A stretch of DNA of 64,000 nucleotides from Mesorhizobium sp. 131-2-1 (GTDB lineage Bacteria > Pseudomonadota > Alphaproteobacteria > Rhizobiales > Rhizobiaceae). The DNA lies in contig NZ_AP023247.1 of the NCBI RefSeq assembly GCF_016756535.1, positions 930,001 to 994,000 of the forward strand, given 5' to 3'. Within the stretch, counting starts at the first letter, position 1. Each line of letters begins with the position of its first letter. The translations under genes and the position numbers were made by a program. Shown here one piece after another: positions 39,234-52,940 of the stretch. The notes under the pieces were generated by a model. It did not search any database. It was not told the DNA's origin and saw nothing but the letters and a program-made list of their open reading frames with translations.

Positions 39234-40664
39234 ATGTGTCGGCGGGCGGTTCTTGCAGTCATGGCGGCGATCATGGGGATCGCGCCGATGTCGCCGGCTG
39301 CCGCCGCGCAGACGCGGCCCGGCGCTTGCGCCTATGCGCCAGCCATCCTGGACGCGAGCGATTTCCTGCTTGCCGAACCGGCAACGTTCCCGAATTTCTG
39401 GCGCGATCGTTTTGGCGATGATGCGGCCTATCTGAAGATAAGCTATGGCGGCCTCGCCTACACCGAAGGCTCGGCGCTCCTGGCAAATCTGGAGAAACGC
39501 AGCCATCCACCGCTGCGCATTGTCGAACTCAGGCTTGCCTATGCAAGAACGCCTGACCGGGCGGCGATGATTGCCGGTATGCAACCGCTGCCCAAGGCAA
39601 AGTCGATTGTGCCTCAGCTTGGCCAATCTGCCTTGCGGGCGCTGGTCACCGAGGATGGCGGCGACTGGCTGCTGGGCGAACTGGCGCGCTGGCAGGCATC
39701 CGATGCCAACAATGCATCGGTCGCCGCGAAAGGGATTGCCCAGGCTCTGGCCGACCTCGATGACGAGGCAAAGTCGCGTCTTGCCAAAAGAGCGGAAGAT
39801 GCGGGCATTTGGCGGCTGGCTCTCGATGTGCGGGCGTTGGAGGACAATCTCGCTGACTTCGTTTCAACCCTTGATCGCGTTCCAGCCACTGTGCTTCCCA
39901 ACAAGGACGACCGTGCGCAGTTCATACGCAATGCGCTCTACGCGGCCGACCTTCGTCCTTCCTTCGATATTTCCAAACAGCCGGCAGAGGTCCAGGCGAT
40001 CGACCGCAAGAATGATATGGGCGCCGTTCTGCGGCCGGTCGGGCGGCTTGTTGCCTATGCTCCGCAAACCGCGATGCTGCTGCAGGTGATAAACTACAGC
40101 GGCAACCTGCGTGTCGGCACAACAGTGGCCGAAGGCCTCAACGCGCGGATTGCAGCAAAACAGCTCGACCCGATCAACAATCCCGATGCCGTCACGGCAG
40201 CCATGCTCGATGGGCTCGACTATGTTCTCGGTCGCAAGGACCGGGAGAATAACCTGGCTGGCATTGGAATCTCCGAAATGCTGGGCGAAACGGCTGAATC
40301 GTTCGTCGAAAGGGCGTTGGCGCGGTTCACTTTGGCGCCTTTCATGCAAGGTAATGAGACCGAACCGCCACCTCGCCCGAAACAGCTGGCAGCGGCCTTC
40401 CCTTGGGAGCAGTGGGCCGGATTGGCCGGCAAGCTGAAGGCCGGCGAAACCATCTCGGCGGACGATCGCATCGTCGCCGCAGACGTCATGATTGCCGCCG
40501 ACCGCCCCTCAGACGCTTTGGGCTTTCTGAAAACAGCCGGCGACTGGAAGACGGCAGTGCTGAAGGCTCATCAGCTGGCGCTCGCGCTGGACCGCCGGTG
40601 CGCCGACTTGCTACGACCCCCGGTGGCGCTTTCGCAGCCGCTCTACCGGTTCGATCAGCGCTGA
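39234..40664 (+). CDS. Exported protein of unknown function (476 aa)
   Basis: ATG at 39234 with GGAGGGG upstream starts a Sec signal (CRRAVLAVMAAIMGIAPMSPAAAA). The mature protein is mainly helical with no recognised domain. One cysteine pair may form disulfides (GACAYAPAI and DRRCADLL). Features are LRIVELRLAYARTPDRAAMIAG, LAKRAEDAGIWRLALDVRALEDNLADFVSTL and GIGISEMLGETAESFVERALARF. It lies between the MBL-fold gene (divergent) and the VOC gene. I do not recognise it. Confidence 0.7.
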   Translation: MCRRAVLAVMAAIMGIAPMSPAAAAQTRPGACAYAPAILDASDFLLAEPATFPNFWRDRFGDDAAYLKISYGGLAYTEGSALLANLEKRSHPPLRIVELRLAYARTPDRAAMIAGMQPLPKAKSIVPQLGQSALRALVTEDGGDWLLGELARWQASDANNASVAAKGIAQALADLDDEAKSRLAKRAEDAGIWRLALDVRALEDNLADFVSTLDRVPATVLPNKDDRAQFIRNALYAADLRPSFDISKQPAEVQAIDRKNDMGAVLRPVGRLVAYAPQTAMLLQVINYSGNLRVGTTVAEGLNARIAAKQLDPINNPDAVTAAMLDGLDYVLGRKDRENNLAGIGISEMLGETAESFVERALARFTLAPFMQGNETEPPPRPKQLAAAFPWEQWAGLAGKLKAGETISADDRIVAADVMIAADRPSDALGFLKTAGDWKTAVLKAHQLALALDRRCADLLRPPVALSQPLYRFDQR

Positions 40665-40704
40665 GACCGTCCCAGCGACATTCTTTGATTTCGAAGGAAG
40701 CACC

Positions 40705-41148
40705 ATGGCGATGAAGCGGACCAAGACACCGTGGATGAAGGCTGAGGATTTCGGCCGTTCGCTGCCGCGCGGGCTGGGCGTCAACCTGCTGGTGACCGAC
40801 ATGGCGGCGATGGAGGCCTTCTACCGCGACGTGCTTGGCGCCCGCATCATCTATGCCGACGAGGATTTCGCGGCGATCGAGCTCTTGGGCTCCATATTCA
40901 TGCTGCATGCCGACCACTCCTATCTCGACAATCCGATGAGCGGCGTCATCGCCGGCGCCGAGACGCGCGGGGCGGGCATCGAGTTGCGCCTCTACGGCGC
41001 CGATCCGGATGCGATCGAGGCGCGGGCGCGCGATCTCGGCCACATCGTTCTCGCCGGCACGATCGACAAGCCGCACGGCCTGCGCGAATGCTACGTCGTC
41101 GGTCCGGACGGCTATGTCTTCGTGCCGAGCGTGGCGCTTTCCGCATAG
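40705..41148 (+). CDS. VOC-superfamily (glyoxalase-like) protein
   Basis: 147-residue protein with a vicinal-oxygen-chelate fold. GLGVNLLVTDMAAMEAFYRDVLGARIIYADEDFAAIELLGSIFMLHAD is the first beta-alpha-beta-beta unit and GLRECYVVGPDGYVFVPS the last. A candidate metal-binding His/Glu set is present (HAD, ELRLYG, E of RECY), but the substrate is open. Confidence 0.85.
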   Translation: MAMKRTKTPWMKAEDFGRSLPRGLGVNLLVTDMAAMEAFYRDVLGARIIYADEDFAAIELLGSIFMLHADHSYLDNPMSGVIAGAETRGAGIELRLYGADPDAIEARARDLGHIVLAGTIDKPHGLRECYVVGPDGYVFVPSVALSA

Positions 41149-41361
41149 GTCACGTCGGGTTTTGCGCAGGGCGACGGGTTCTTCGGGGCACACGCAAGCG
41201 GACCTTCGAGGGTCACACGCCTGTTGCGATAAATTTGCAACAATTGCACCGCAAAACCCTATTTTAACCATATCGGGTTGAAATTCTGCCACCTTCTCCA
41301 TCTTGGTGAGGGGAGAGATTGCGCGGACGGCACCCCCCGGCCGGATCCGACGGAGGTTGGA

Positions 41362-41901
41362 ATGACTTTTTCGAAAACCGGTCTGGTGGCCGTATCGCTG
41401 GCCGCGCTTGTCGCAAGCGGCTGCTCGACGTCGCGGTTCTCGTCGATGGATGACCAACAGCCGGCGCCGCTGACGCCGGCGCCCGCCGGCACGGTGACCG
41501 GAAACCAGCTGCCGCCTCCGGCAGCCCCCGGCACCACCGACGCGTCGCAGTTCCCGACCGCGCCGGCGAACAGCCAGGTCGCCTCGCTGCCGCCGGATGG
41601 AAGCGCACCCGCAGGGGCGCCGGACCTGACCGCGGCCAGCGTCGCGGGTGTCTGGAACGCCAGCGTTTCCGGCCAGAGCTGCAAGGTGGCGACGCCGCAG
41701 ACCAAATTCGGCGCCGGCTACCGCGCCGGGCCGCTGCATTGCCCGGCGCCGATCGACGGCATCAAGTCCTGGAACGTCGCCGGCAAGCAGCTGACGCTCT
41801 ACGACGAGAATGGCGGCACGCTGGCCCGACTCTACTCCTCCGGCGGCGAGAAATTCGACGGCCAGACTTCCACCGGCCTGCCGATCTCGCTTACAAGGTA
41901 G
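41362..41901 (+). CDS. omp19: Outer-membrane lipoprotein Omp19 (protease-inhibitor domain)
   Basis: 179-residue lipoprotein. The lipobox is LVASGC with acylated Cys21, ahead of a Pro/Ala-rich linker. The C-terminal domain (SVAGVWNASVSGQSCKVATPQTKFGAGYRAGPLHCP with a disulfide pair, then YSSGGEKFDGQT) is the AprI/Inh-type inhibitor fold. It is close to Brucella Omp19, which inhibits host and bacterial proteases. GGAGG precedes the ATG. Probably surface-exposed or periplasm-facing. Confidence 0.92.
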   Translation: MTFSKTGLVAVSLAALVASGCSTSRFSSMDDQQPAPLTPAPAGTVTGNQLPPPAAPGTTDASQFPTAPANSQVASLPPDGSAPAGAPDLTAASVAGVWNASVSGQSCKVATPQTKFGAGYRAGPLHCPAPIDGIKSWNVAGKQLTLYDENGGTLARLYSSGGEKFDGQTSTGLPISLTR

Positions 41902-41913
41902 GCGAACCCGCTT

Positions 41914-42008
41914 GGAGCGGTTCAACGTTTGATTGGATCGCCGAGACCGCTCCAGGCATTTTGTCTTACGCAATTCCGGGCGCAAACCGGTTTCCTGGGA
42001 TTGCTCCA
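41914..42008. repeat. Dispersed palindromic repeat, family C (copy 2, long form)
   Basis: Begins GGAGCGGTTC and ends with the core at 41970-42004 (GCAATTCC to GGGATTGC). Reverse-complement similarity to the long copy at 54970-55057. Lies between omp19 and zapE. Confidence 0.75.
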
Positions 42009-42022
42009 GAACGACGTGACCG

Positions 42023-43225
42023 ATGCACCTGCGTGACGGCCTCCAGACCCATGCGACCGTCAGGCAGCGCTACGACCATCTGGTCGAGACCGGCGCCATC
42101 GGGCGCGACCTGGCGCAGGAGCGCATCGCCGCCGCGCTCGACCGGCTGACCGACGAGATCTCCGCGAAAAGACTGGCGCAGAAATCGAGCGCGCTGGGCT
42201 GGTTGTTCGCGCGCAAGCAGCCGCCCGCGGCGGTCAGGGGCCTCTACATCCACGGTGGCGTCGGCCGCGGCAAGACCATGCTGATGGACATGTTCTTCGA
42301 GCTGCTGCCGGTCAGGCGCAAGCGCCGCGTGCATTTCAACGACTTCATGGCCGATGTGCAGGACCGCATCCAGAAGCACCGGTTGGCGCGCAAGAACGGT
42401 GACGCCAAGGAGGACGATCCGATCCCGCCGGTGGCGCGCGCGCTAGCCGAACAGGCCTGGGTGCTGTGCTTCGACGAGTTCTCCGTCACCGACATCGCCG
42501 ACGCCATGATCCTGTCCCGGCTGTTCTCGGCGCTGTTCGCCAATGGCGTCGTGCTGGTCGCCACCTCCAACGTCGCGCCCGAAAATCTCTACCGCGACGG
42601 GCTGAACCGCCAGCTCTTCCTGCCCTTCATCAGCCTGCTCGAGCGCAATGCCGAGGTGATGACGCTGGACAGCGACAAGGACTATCGACTCGAGAAGCTC
42701 AGCCGTATGCCGGTCTATATCACGCCGGCGGATGCGGCCGCCGATGCCGCCCTCGATGACGTCTGGCGGGCGATGACGCATAGCCGGCCGGTGGCGGAGA
42801 CGGCGCTGACGGTGAAGGGCCGGCAGGTCGTGGTGCCGCGCGCCACCGGCGATGCGGCGCGCTTTTCCTTCGCCGATCTCTGCGAAAAGCCGCTCGGCGC
42901 GCGCGACTTCCTGGCCATTGCCGGCCGTTTCTCCACCATCTTCATCGATCACGTGCCGGTGCTCGGCGAAGGCAGGCGCAACGAGGCCAAGCGCTTCATC
43001 CTGTTGATCGACACGCTCTACGATCATCATATCCGGCTGGTGGTGAGCGCCGAGGCCTCGCCGACCGGGCTCTACACGGCCAAGCGCGGCAACGAGGTCT
43101 TCGAGTTCGAGCGCACGACCTCGCGCCTGATCGAGATGCAGGGCCACGAGTGGCTGGAGGACTGGGCGGAGCGGCGGAAGGCCCGGACGATGATGACACC
43201 CGAGGCGCAGCAGGCGCAGGCCTAG
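42023..43225 (+). CDS. zapE: AFG1-type ATPase, cell division protein ZapE
   Basis: 400-residue AAA+-like P-loop ATPase. Walker A is HGGVGRGKTMLMDMF, Walker B LCFDEFSVTDIADAMIL, and the sensor stretch VVLVATSNVAPENLYRDGLNRQLFLPFI follows. ZapE destabilises FtsZ under low oxygen or high temperature, and mitochondrial AFG1 handles misfolded respiratory proteins. Its place just upstream of mdh is common in Rhizobiales. Confidence 0.92.
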   Translation: MHLRDGLQTHATVRQRYDHLVETGAIGRDLAQERIAAALDRLTDEISAKRLAQKSSALGWLFARKQPPAAVRGLYIHGGVGRGKTMLMDMFFELLPVRRKRRVHFNDFMADVQDRIQKHRLARKNGDAKEDDPIPPVARALAEQAWVLCFDEFSVTDIADAMILSRLFSALFANGVVLVATSNVAPENLYRDGLNRQLFLPFISLLERNAEVMTLDSDKDYRLEKLSRMPVYITPADAAADAALDDVWRAMTHSRPVAETALTVKGRQVVVPRATGDAARFSFADLCEKPLGARDFLAIAGRFSTIFIDHVPVLGEGRRNEAKRFILLIDTLYDHHIRLVVSAEASPTGLYTAKRGNEVFEFERTTSRLIEMQGHEWLEDWAERRKARTMMTPEAQQAQA

Positions 43226-43226
43226 C

Positions 43227-43655
43227 CTAAAAGTCATACACGTACATCACGAACGCCTCCGCCGGCCCGTGGCGCTCGGCGCTCGATTCATAAAGCGCAC
43301 GTGCCGCGATATTGCCCGGCTCCGTCCCCACCCAGGCTTCCTCGCAGCCATGCGTCCGCCCAAGTGCGAACATGGCATCCAGCATTTTTCGCGCGATGCC
43401 CTGGCGCTGGAAAGCGGGCGTCACGCCGACCTCGTCGATGTAGAGCTCGCTCGCCTTGTCCGGATGCCGGTGGATGACGGCGGCGCATTGGCCGACGACC
43501 AGGCCATCGGCCATTGCCACGACCATCAGATGGCCCGGCGAGGCGAGATAGGCCGCCAGCCTGTCGGGCCGCACCGGCTCATCGAACACGTCCTCCGCAA
43601 CATACTTCACAAGGGCGTCATCGCCCGCCTGCAGCCTTCTGATTTCCACCTTCAT
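43227..43655 (-). CDS. GNAT-family N-acetyltransferase
   Basis: 142-residue acetyltransferase. The acetyl-CoA motif is RQGIARKMLDAMFALG (Q/R-x-x-G-x-A) following ELYIDEVGVTPAFQ, and the ending with ARALYESSAERHGPAEAFVMYVYDF is typical of aminoglycoside 3-N- or 6'-N-acetyltransferase-like (AAC(3)-I) GNATs. The substrate is not known. It converges on zapE with only one base between stop codons. Confidence 0.85.
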   Translation of the reverse strand: MKVEIRRLQAGDDALVKYVAEDVFDEPVRPDRLAAYLASPGHLMVVAMADGLVVGQCAAVIHRHPDKASELYIDEVGVTPAFQRQGIARKMLDAMFALGRTHGCEEAWVGTEPGNIAARALYESSAERHGPAEAFVMYVYDF

Positions 43656-43726
43656 TGTATAAATTCTCCCAAGTCGGTTTATAAACTTTGACGTTTACGT
43701 AAAACCCAAATTATCTAACCGATTGA

Positions 43727-44857
<1,131 letters not shown>

Positions 44858-44888
44858 TCCGCCAGGAATCGATCCGGAGACACATGCC

Positions 44889-46082
<1,194 letters not shown>

Positions 46083-46086
46083 GCGG

Positions 46087-46644
46087 ATGCAGCCGAGGCG
46101 TCTTCTGTGTGCAATCGTGTTCGGCTTTCTGGCCGTTCCGTCGCATGCGGAAGAGATTTCGGATGCCGTCGTGCTTTATCAGCAAATTTGCATCGCTCCC
46201 GATGGTGATCTGGCGAAAAGCGGACAGTTAGCGTTGGAAAAAGGGTTCTCGGTCAGTTCAGATAATTTCGGTGTGAAAGTCCTTAGTCGAGATACGTCAA
46301 AAGGTCTCTCGGTCCCCTTCGTCAAGTTGAGTTCCGAGAGACCTGACGCAAATAGACTTGTTGGTGTTTGCGAGGTTTTTGGCAGCACCGCGCACATGTC
46401 GACGTTTCTCGACTACGTGGAATCGCAGGGATTGGTGGAGATGCCGAGGGAAGAGATTTTCCCTGATGCAGGAGACAAGATCTACCTTCGGTATTTTGCC
46501 GCCAAGGACTGCCTGGCATCAACTGGATACGACGGAAAGTGCCGGCTTGTATGGACGGTGGGTGATCCACCTGTTGGCGAGAACTACAGCGGTGCCTTTC
46601 GATTCAGCCGGAATTCTCACCACGATGCGGTCGGCCAACAATGA
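46087..46644 (+). CDS. Secreted protein of unknown function between sucC and sucD
   Basis: 185-residue exported protein (signal [21 protein letters not shown]) starting four bases after sucC. Four or five cysteines ([33 protein letters not shown]) may pair. DNA of the gene is clearly less GC-rich and its codon choice less biased than neighbours, which suggests acquisition by transfer. No family was recognised. Confidence 0.6.
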   Translation: MQPRRLLCAIVFGFLAVPSHAEEISDAVVLYQQICIAPDGDLAKSGQLALEKGFSVSSDNFGVKVLSRDTSKGLSVPFVKLSSERPDANRLVGVCEVFGSTAHMSTFLDYVESQGLVEMPREEIFPDAGDKIYLRYFAAKDCLASTGYDGKCRLVWTVGDPPVGENYSGAFRFSRNSHHDAVGQQ

Positions 46645-46693
46645 GCCGCGGCGAAGCCCCTGCAGTTGTGAATAAGTGTGAGGAAGTAAGCTC

Positions 46694-47065
46694 ATGCCTC
46701 CGCGCAAGATAAACCTGGTCGAAGCTGCCGACGCGAAGATCGCCAAGGTCTTCGATCCGCACATCGCCGGCGACGTCAATGACAGCCAGGCGAAGGTTGC
46801 CAAGTTCGGCGCGACCTTCGACTGGCACGCGCATGACAATGAGGATGAAGCCTTCCTCGTCTTGCGCGGCAGGATCGCGATCGATTTCCGCGACGGGCCG
46901 GTCGAGCTCGGCGAGGGCGACTTCATCGTCGTGCCGCGCGGCGTCGAGCACCGCCCGCGCTCGCTGACCGAAGAGCCGGTGGTGCTGATGTTCGAGCCGG
47001 CGACGACGCTCAACACCGGCAACGCCAAGAGCGACCTCACCGTCACCGACCTGAAGCGGCTCTGA
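46694..47065 (+). CDS. Cupin-domain protein
   Basis: 123-residue single-domain cupin. Motif 1 is FDWHAHDNEDEAFLVLRGRIAIDF and motif 2 LGEGDFIVVPRGVEHRPRS, giving the usual three His plus Glu metal site. Could be a mannose-isomerase-like or dioxygenase-like cupin; the substrate is unknown. It is spaced three bases from the next gene, so the pair is co-transcribed. Confidence 0.88.
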   Translation: MPPRKINLVEAADAKIAKVFDPHIAGDVNDSQAKVAKFGATFDWHAHDNEDEAFLVLRGRIAIDFRDGPVELGEGDFIVVPRGVEHRPRSLTEEPVVLMFEPATTLNTGNAKSDLTVTDLKRL

Positions 47066-47068
47066 CCT

Positions 47069-47566
47069 ATGAACGCGGCGCCTTTCTCCTCGCTCTCGGC
47101 CGATCACCAGCGTCTGCAGGCGCTGGTCGGCGCGTGGCGCGGCGAGGAGGATGTGGCGGCAACGCAATGGACCGACGCCGGCACGGCGACTGCGGAAGTG
47201 CTTGCTGATGCACAGTTCGGCGGCCTGTTCGTGGTGCAGCGCTATCGCCAGCGCCGCGACGGCACGGTTTCGTTCGGCTCCCACAATGTGTTCGGCTTCG
47301 ACCAGCAAAACGGCGTCGTCACCATGCACCAGTTCGATTCGATGGGCTTTGTGCCTGCCTCGCCGGCCACAGGCACGTGGAACGGCAGCGAGCTGGTTCT
47401 GGAGCGGTCGTCGCCTCGCGGCGCCGCCCGTGTGGCTTATTTTCTTGAAGGCGCCGATACCTACCGCATGAAGCTTCAATTCAAGCCCGCCGGCAGCGAT
47501 GCCTGGCAAGACATGGTGAGCGGGCTCTACCGGCGCGTTTCGCCTTCCTCGATCAACGGTTTTTAG
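47069..47566 (+). CDS. DUF1579-like protein
   Basis: 165-residue protein with the DUF1579 beginning ([49 protein letters not shown]) and a beta-rich pattern continuing [25 protein letters not shown]. Lipocalin/calycin-like fold is likely. Not an export substrate. Function is unknown. sucD starts 14 bases later. Confidence 0.75.
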   Translation: MNAAPFSSLSADHQRLQALVGAWRGEEDVAATQWTDAGTATAEVLADAQFGGLFVVQRYRQRRDGTVSFGSHNVFGFDQQNGVVTMHQFDSMGFVPASPATGTWNGSELVLERSSPRGAARVAYFLEGADTYRMKLQFKPAGSDAWQDMVSGLYRRVSPSSINGF

Positions 47567-47579
47567 GAAAAGGGCCGCG

Positions 47580-48482
47580 ATGTCCATTCTCGTCGACAAG
47601 AACACCAAGGTGCTCGTGCAGGGCCTGACCGGCAAGACCGGCACGTTCCACACCGAGCAGGCGCTGGCCTATCACGGCACCAAGATGGTGGGCGGCATCC
47701 ATCCGAAGAAGGGTGGCGAGACCTGGACCGGCGCCAAGGGCGAGAGCCTGCCGATCTTCGCCAGCGTCGCCGAGGGCAAGGCCAAGACCGGCGCCAACGC
47801 GTCGGTCGTCTATGTGCCGCCGGCGGGCGCGGCCGAAGCGATCATCGAGGCGATCGAGGCCGAGATCCCGCTGATCGTCTGCATCACCGAAGGCATTCCG
47901 GTGATGGACATGGTCAAGGTCAAGGCGCGGCTCGACCGCTCCACCTCGCGGCTGATCGGTCCGAACTGCCCGGGTGTGCTGACGCCCGATGAATGCAAGA
48001 TCGGCATCATGCCCGGCAACATCTTCCGCAAGGGTTCGGTCGGCGTTGTTTCCCGCTCGGGAACGCTTACCTATGAGGCAGTTTTCCAGACCACTAATGT
48101 CGGCCTCGGCCAGACCACCGCCGTCGGCATTGGCGGCGATCCGGTCAAAGGCACCGAGTTCATCGACGTGCTGGAGATGTTCCTCGCCGACGACGAGACC
48201 AAGTCGATCATCATGATCGGCGAGATCGGCGGCTCGGCGGAGGAAGACGCAGCGCAGTTCCTCAAGGACGAAGCCAAGCGTGGCCGCAGGAAGCCGATGG
48301 CCGGCTTCATTGCCGGGCGCACGGCGCCGGCCGGCCGCACCATGGGCCATGCCGGCGCGGTCATCTCCGGCGGCAAGGGCGGCGCCGAGGACAAGATCGC
48401 TGCGATGGAATCGGCCGGCATCAAGGTTTCGCCGTCGCCGGCCCGGCTCGGGACGACGCTGGTTGAAGCCATCAAGGGCTGA
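47580..48482 (+). CDS. sucD: Succinyl-CoA synthetase alpha subunit
   Basis: 300-residue subunit with the CoA-binding Rossmann domain ([45 protein letters not shown]) and the active-site phosphohistidine in [18 protein letters not shown] (near residue 250). [23 protein letters not shown] is another signature. It pairs with SucC. Confidence 0.97.
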   Translation: MSILVDKNTKVLVQGLTGKTGTFHTEQALAYHGTKMVGGIHPKKGGETWTGAKGESLPIFASVAEGKAKTGANASVVYVPPAGAAEAIIEAIEAEIPLIVCITEGIPVMDMVKVKARLDRSTSRLIGPNCPGVLTPDECKIGIMPGNIFRKGSVGVVSRSGTLTYEAVFQTTNVGLGQTTAVGIGGDPVKGTEFIDVLEMFLADDETKSIIMIGEIGGSAEEDAAQFLKDEAKRGRRKPMAGFIAGRTAPAGRTMGHAGAVISGGKGGAEDKIAAMESAGIKVSPSPARLGTTLVEAIKG

Positions 48483-48624
48483 GGCCACGGTGCCTGAAGG
48501 GCGGATTTGGAATGGGAGCCAACGGCGGTTCGTTGGCTTTGAGGGGAAGAAGGACGGGTGAACCGTCCGCTATCGCGGCTCGGCCGCAAACGTAAGGAGA
48601 CGGAGCCAGGCTCCGCTGAACGAC

Positions 48625-51612
48625 ATGGCAAGACAAGATCAGGCCAACGACCAGTTTTCGCTCACCTCTTTCCTCTATGGCGGCAATGCCGACTATATCG
48701 ACGCGCTTTATGCCGCCTATGAGGACGATCCCGAATCGGTCAATCCCGAATGGCAGGACTTCTTCGCGGCGCTGAAGGACGACGCCGCGGACGTTCGCAA
48801 GAATGCCAAGGGCGCTTCCTGGGCCAAGCCCTCCTGGCCGATGCAGGCCAATGGAGAGCTGGTGTCGGCGCTCGACGGCAATTGGGGCCTGGTCGAAAAG
48901 GCGATCGAGAAGAAGGTCAAGGAAAGGGCCGTCACCAACGGCGTCGTCCTGTCCGATGCCGACGTGCACCAGGCGACGCGCGATTCCGTGCGCGCCATCA
49001 TGATGATCCGCGCCTACCGCATGCGCGGCCATTTGCATGCCAATCTCGACCCGCTCGGCATCGCCAAGCCGCTCGAGGACTATAACGAGCTGTCGCCCGA
49101 GAATTACGGCTTCACATCAGCCGATTACGACCGGCCGATCTTCCTCGACAATGTGCTGGGGCTCGAATTCGGCACCATCCGGCAGATGCTGGAGATTCTC
49201 ACCCGCACCTACTGCTCGACGCTCGGCGTCGAGTTCATGCACATCTCCGACCCCGAGGAGAAGGCCTGGATCCAGGCGCGCATCGAGGGCGCCGACAAGG
49301 AGATCACCTTCACCGCGACCGGCAAGAAGGCGATCCTGCAGAAGCTGATCGAATCGGAAGGCTTCGAGCAGTTCGCCGACGTCAAGTACAAGGGCACCAA
49401 GCGCTTTGGCCTCGACGGCGGCGAGGCGCTGATCCCGGCGCTGGAGCAGATCCTCAAGCGCGGCGGCCAGCTCGGCCTGAAGGAGGTCGTGCTCGGCATG
49501 GCGCATCGCGGCCGCCTCAACGTGCTCTCCCAGGTGTTGGCCAAGCCGCACCGCGCCATCTTCCACGAGTTCAAGGGCGGCTCGGCAGCGCCCGACGAGG
49601 TCGAGGGCTCCGGCGACGTGAAGTACCATCTCGGCGCCTCTTCCGATCGCGAGTTCGACGGCAACAAGGTGCATCTGTCGCTGACCGCCAACCCGTCGCA
49701 TCTGGAAATCGTCGACCCGGTGGTGATGGGCAAGGCGCGCGCCAAGCAGGACCAGCTCGCCGGCCGCGAGCGCGGCGAGATCGTGCCGCTGTCTGAGCGC
49801 GCCAAGGTGATGCCGCTCTTGCTGCACGGCGACGCCGCCTTTGCCGGCCAGGGCGTGATCGCCGAGATCCTCGGCCTCTCCGGCCTGCGCGGCCATCGCG
49901 TCGCCGGCACGCTGCATTTCATCATCAACAACCAGATCGGCTTCACCACCAATCCGCGCTTCTCGCGCTCCTCCCCCTATCCGTCGGATGTGGCCAAGAT
50001 GATCGAGGCGCCGATCTTCCACGTCAATGGCGACGACCCGGAAGCCGTGGTGCACGGCGCCAAGGTGGCGACCGAATTCCGCATGAAGTTCCACAAGCCG
50101 GTGGTGGTGGACATGTTCTGCTACCGCCGCTTCGGCCACAATGAGGGCGACGAACCGGCCTTCACGCAGCCGATCATGTACCGCGCCATCCGCACGCATA
50201 AGACGACGGTGCAGATTTATGCCGACCGGCTGATCGCGGAAGGCCACATCACCCAGGCCGAGTTCGACAAGATGAAGGCCGACTGGCGGGCGCATCTGGA
50301 AGCCGAATGGGAAGTCGGCCAGAGCTACAAGCCGAACAAGGCCGACTGGCTGGACGGCGCCTGGTCGGGCCTGCGCACGGCCGACAACCAGGACGAACAG
50401 CGGCGCGGCAAGACCGCCGTGCCGGTCAAGGTGCTGAAGGAGATCGGCAAGAAGCTGACCGAGGTGCCGAAGGGCTTCGAGGCGCACAAGACGATCGTCC
50501 GCTTCCTCGAGAACCGCCGCCAGGCGATCGAGTCGGGCGAAGGCATCGACTGGTCGACGGCCGAGGCGCTGGCCTTCGGCGCCATTCTGCTCGACGGCAA
50601 CCCGATCCGGCTGTCCGGCCAGGATTCCGAGCGCGGCACCTTCTCGCAGCGCCATTCGGTGCTCTACGACCAGCGCGACGAGACGCGTTACATCCCGCTC
50701 AACAATCTGTCGGCGGCGCAGGCCGGCTACGAGGTCATCAACTCTATGCTGTCGGAAGAAGCCGTGCTCGGCTTCGAGTATGGCTACAGCCTGGCCGAGC
50801 CCAAGGCGTTGACGCTTTGGGAAGCCCAGTTCGGCGACTTCGCCAACGGCGCCCAGGTGGTGTTCGACCAGTTCATCTCGTCTGGCGAGCGCAAGTGGCT
50901 CAGAATGTCGGGCCTCGTCTGCCTGTTGCCGCACGGCTATGAGGGCCAGGGACCGGAGCACTCGTCGGCCAGGCTCGAGCGCTTCCTGCAGCTCTGCGCC
51001 GAAGACAACATGCAGGTGGCCAACGTCACCACGCCGGCCAACTACTTCCACATCCTGCGCCGGCAATTGAAGCGCGATTTCCGCAAGCCGCTGATCCTGA
51101 TGACGCCGAAGTCGCTGCTGCGCCACAAGCGGGCGGTGTCGACGCTGTCGGAGGTTTCGGGCGAAAGCTCGTTCCACCGGCTGCTGTGGGACGACGCGCA
51201 GCTGTTGCCGAACCAAGCGATCAAGCTCACCAAGGATTCGAAGATCCGCCGCGTCGTGCTCTGCTCGGGCAAGGTCTATTACGACCTCTACGAGGAGCGC
51301 GAGAAGCGCGGCATCAACGATATCTACTTGCTGCGCGTCGAGCAGCTTTATCCGTTCCCGGCCAAGGCGCTGATCACCGAACTGTCACGCTTCCGCAATG
51401 CCGAGATGGTGTGGTGCCAGGAGGAGCCCAAGAACATGGGCGCCTGGTCGTTCATCGACCCGTATCTGGAATGGGTGCTGGCGCATATCGACGCCAAGCA
51501 TCAGCGGGTGCGCTACACCGGCCGGCCGGCCTCCGCCTCGCCGGCGACCGGGCTGATGTCGAAGCATCTCAGCCAGCTCGCCGCCTTGCTCGACGACGCG
51601 CTTGGCGAATAG
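48625..51612 (+). CDS. sucA: 2-oxoglutarate dehydrogenase E1 component
   Basis: 995-residue thiamine-diphosphate enzyme. ThDP/Mg motif [14 protein letters not shown], the conserved [14 protein letters not shown], and the transketolase-like [24 protein letters not shown] near the C-terminal third. The N-terminal segment [36 protein letters not shown] anchors it to E2. Length matches rhizobial SucA. It is transcribed with sucB after 31 bases. Confidence 0.97.
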   Translation: MARQDQANDQFSLTSFLYGGNADYIDALYAAYEDDPESVNPEWQDFFAALKDDAADVRKNAKGASWAKPSWPMQANGELVSALDGNWGLVEKAIEKKVKERAVTNGVVLSDADVHQATRDSVRAIMMIRAYRMRGHLHANLDPLGIAKPLEDYNELSPENYGFTSADYDRPIFLDNVLGLEFGTIRQMLEILTRTYCSTLGVEFMHISDPEEKAWIQARIEGADKEITFTATGKKAILQKLIESEGFEQFADVKYKGTKRFGLDGGEALIPALEQILKRGGQLGLKEVVLGMAHRGRLNVLSQVLAKPHRAIFHEFKGGSAAPDEVEGSGDVKYHLGASSDREFDGNKVHLSLTANPSHLEIVDPVVMGKARAKQDQLAGRERGEIVPLSERAKVMPLLLHGDAAFAGQGVIAEILGLSGLRGHRVAGTLHFIINNQIGFTTNPRFSRSSPYPSDVAKMIEAPIFHVNGDDPEAVVHGAKVATEFRMKFHKPVVVDMFCYRRFGHNEGDEPAFTQPIMYRAIRTHKTTVQIYADRLIAEGHITQAEFDKMKADWRAHLEAEWEVGQSYKPNKADWLDGAWSGLRTADNQDEQRRGKTAVPVKVLKEIGKKLTEVPKGFEAHKTIVRFLENRRQAIESGEGIDWSTAEALAFGAILLDGNPIRLSGQDSERGTFSQRHSVLYDQRDETRYIPLNNLSAAQAGYEVINSMLSEEAVLGFEYGYSLAEPKALTLWEAQFGDFANGAQVVFDQFISSGERKWLRMSGLVCLLPHGYEGQGPEHSSARLERFLQLCAEDNMQVANVTTPANYFHILRRQLKRDFRKPLILMTPKSLLRHKRAVSTLSEVSGESSFHRLLWDDAQLLPNQAIKLTKDSKIRRVVLCSGKVYYDLYEEREKRGINDIYLLRVEQLYPFPAKALITELSRFRNAEMVWCQEEPKNMGAWSFIDPYLEWVLAHIDAKHQRVRYTGRPASASPATGLMSKHLSQLAALLDDALGE

Positions 51613-51643
51613 AACCCTTAAAGAGACAGAACGGACAGGCACA

Positions 51644-52924
<1,281 letters not shown>

Positions 52925-52940
52925 TCGGGCTGGTCGCGCC

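Noticed and set aside
49117..51216. A 699-codon open frame opposite sucA
   Set aside because: Shadow of the sucA reading frame, with the same low-information composition. sucA is certain.
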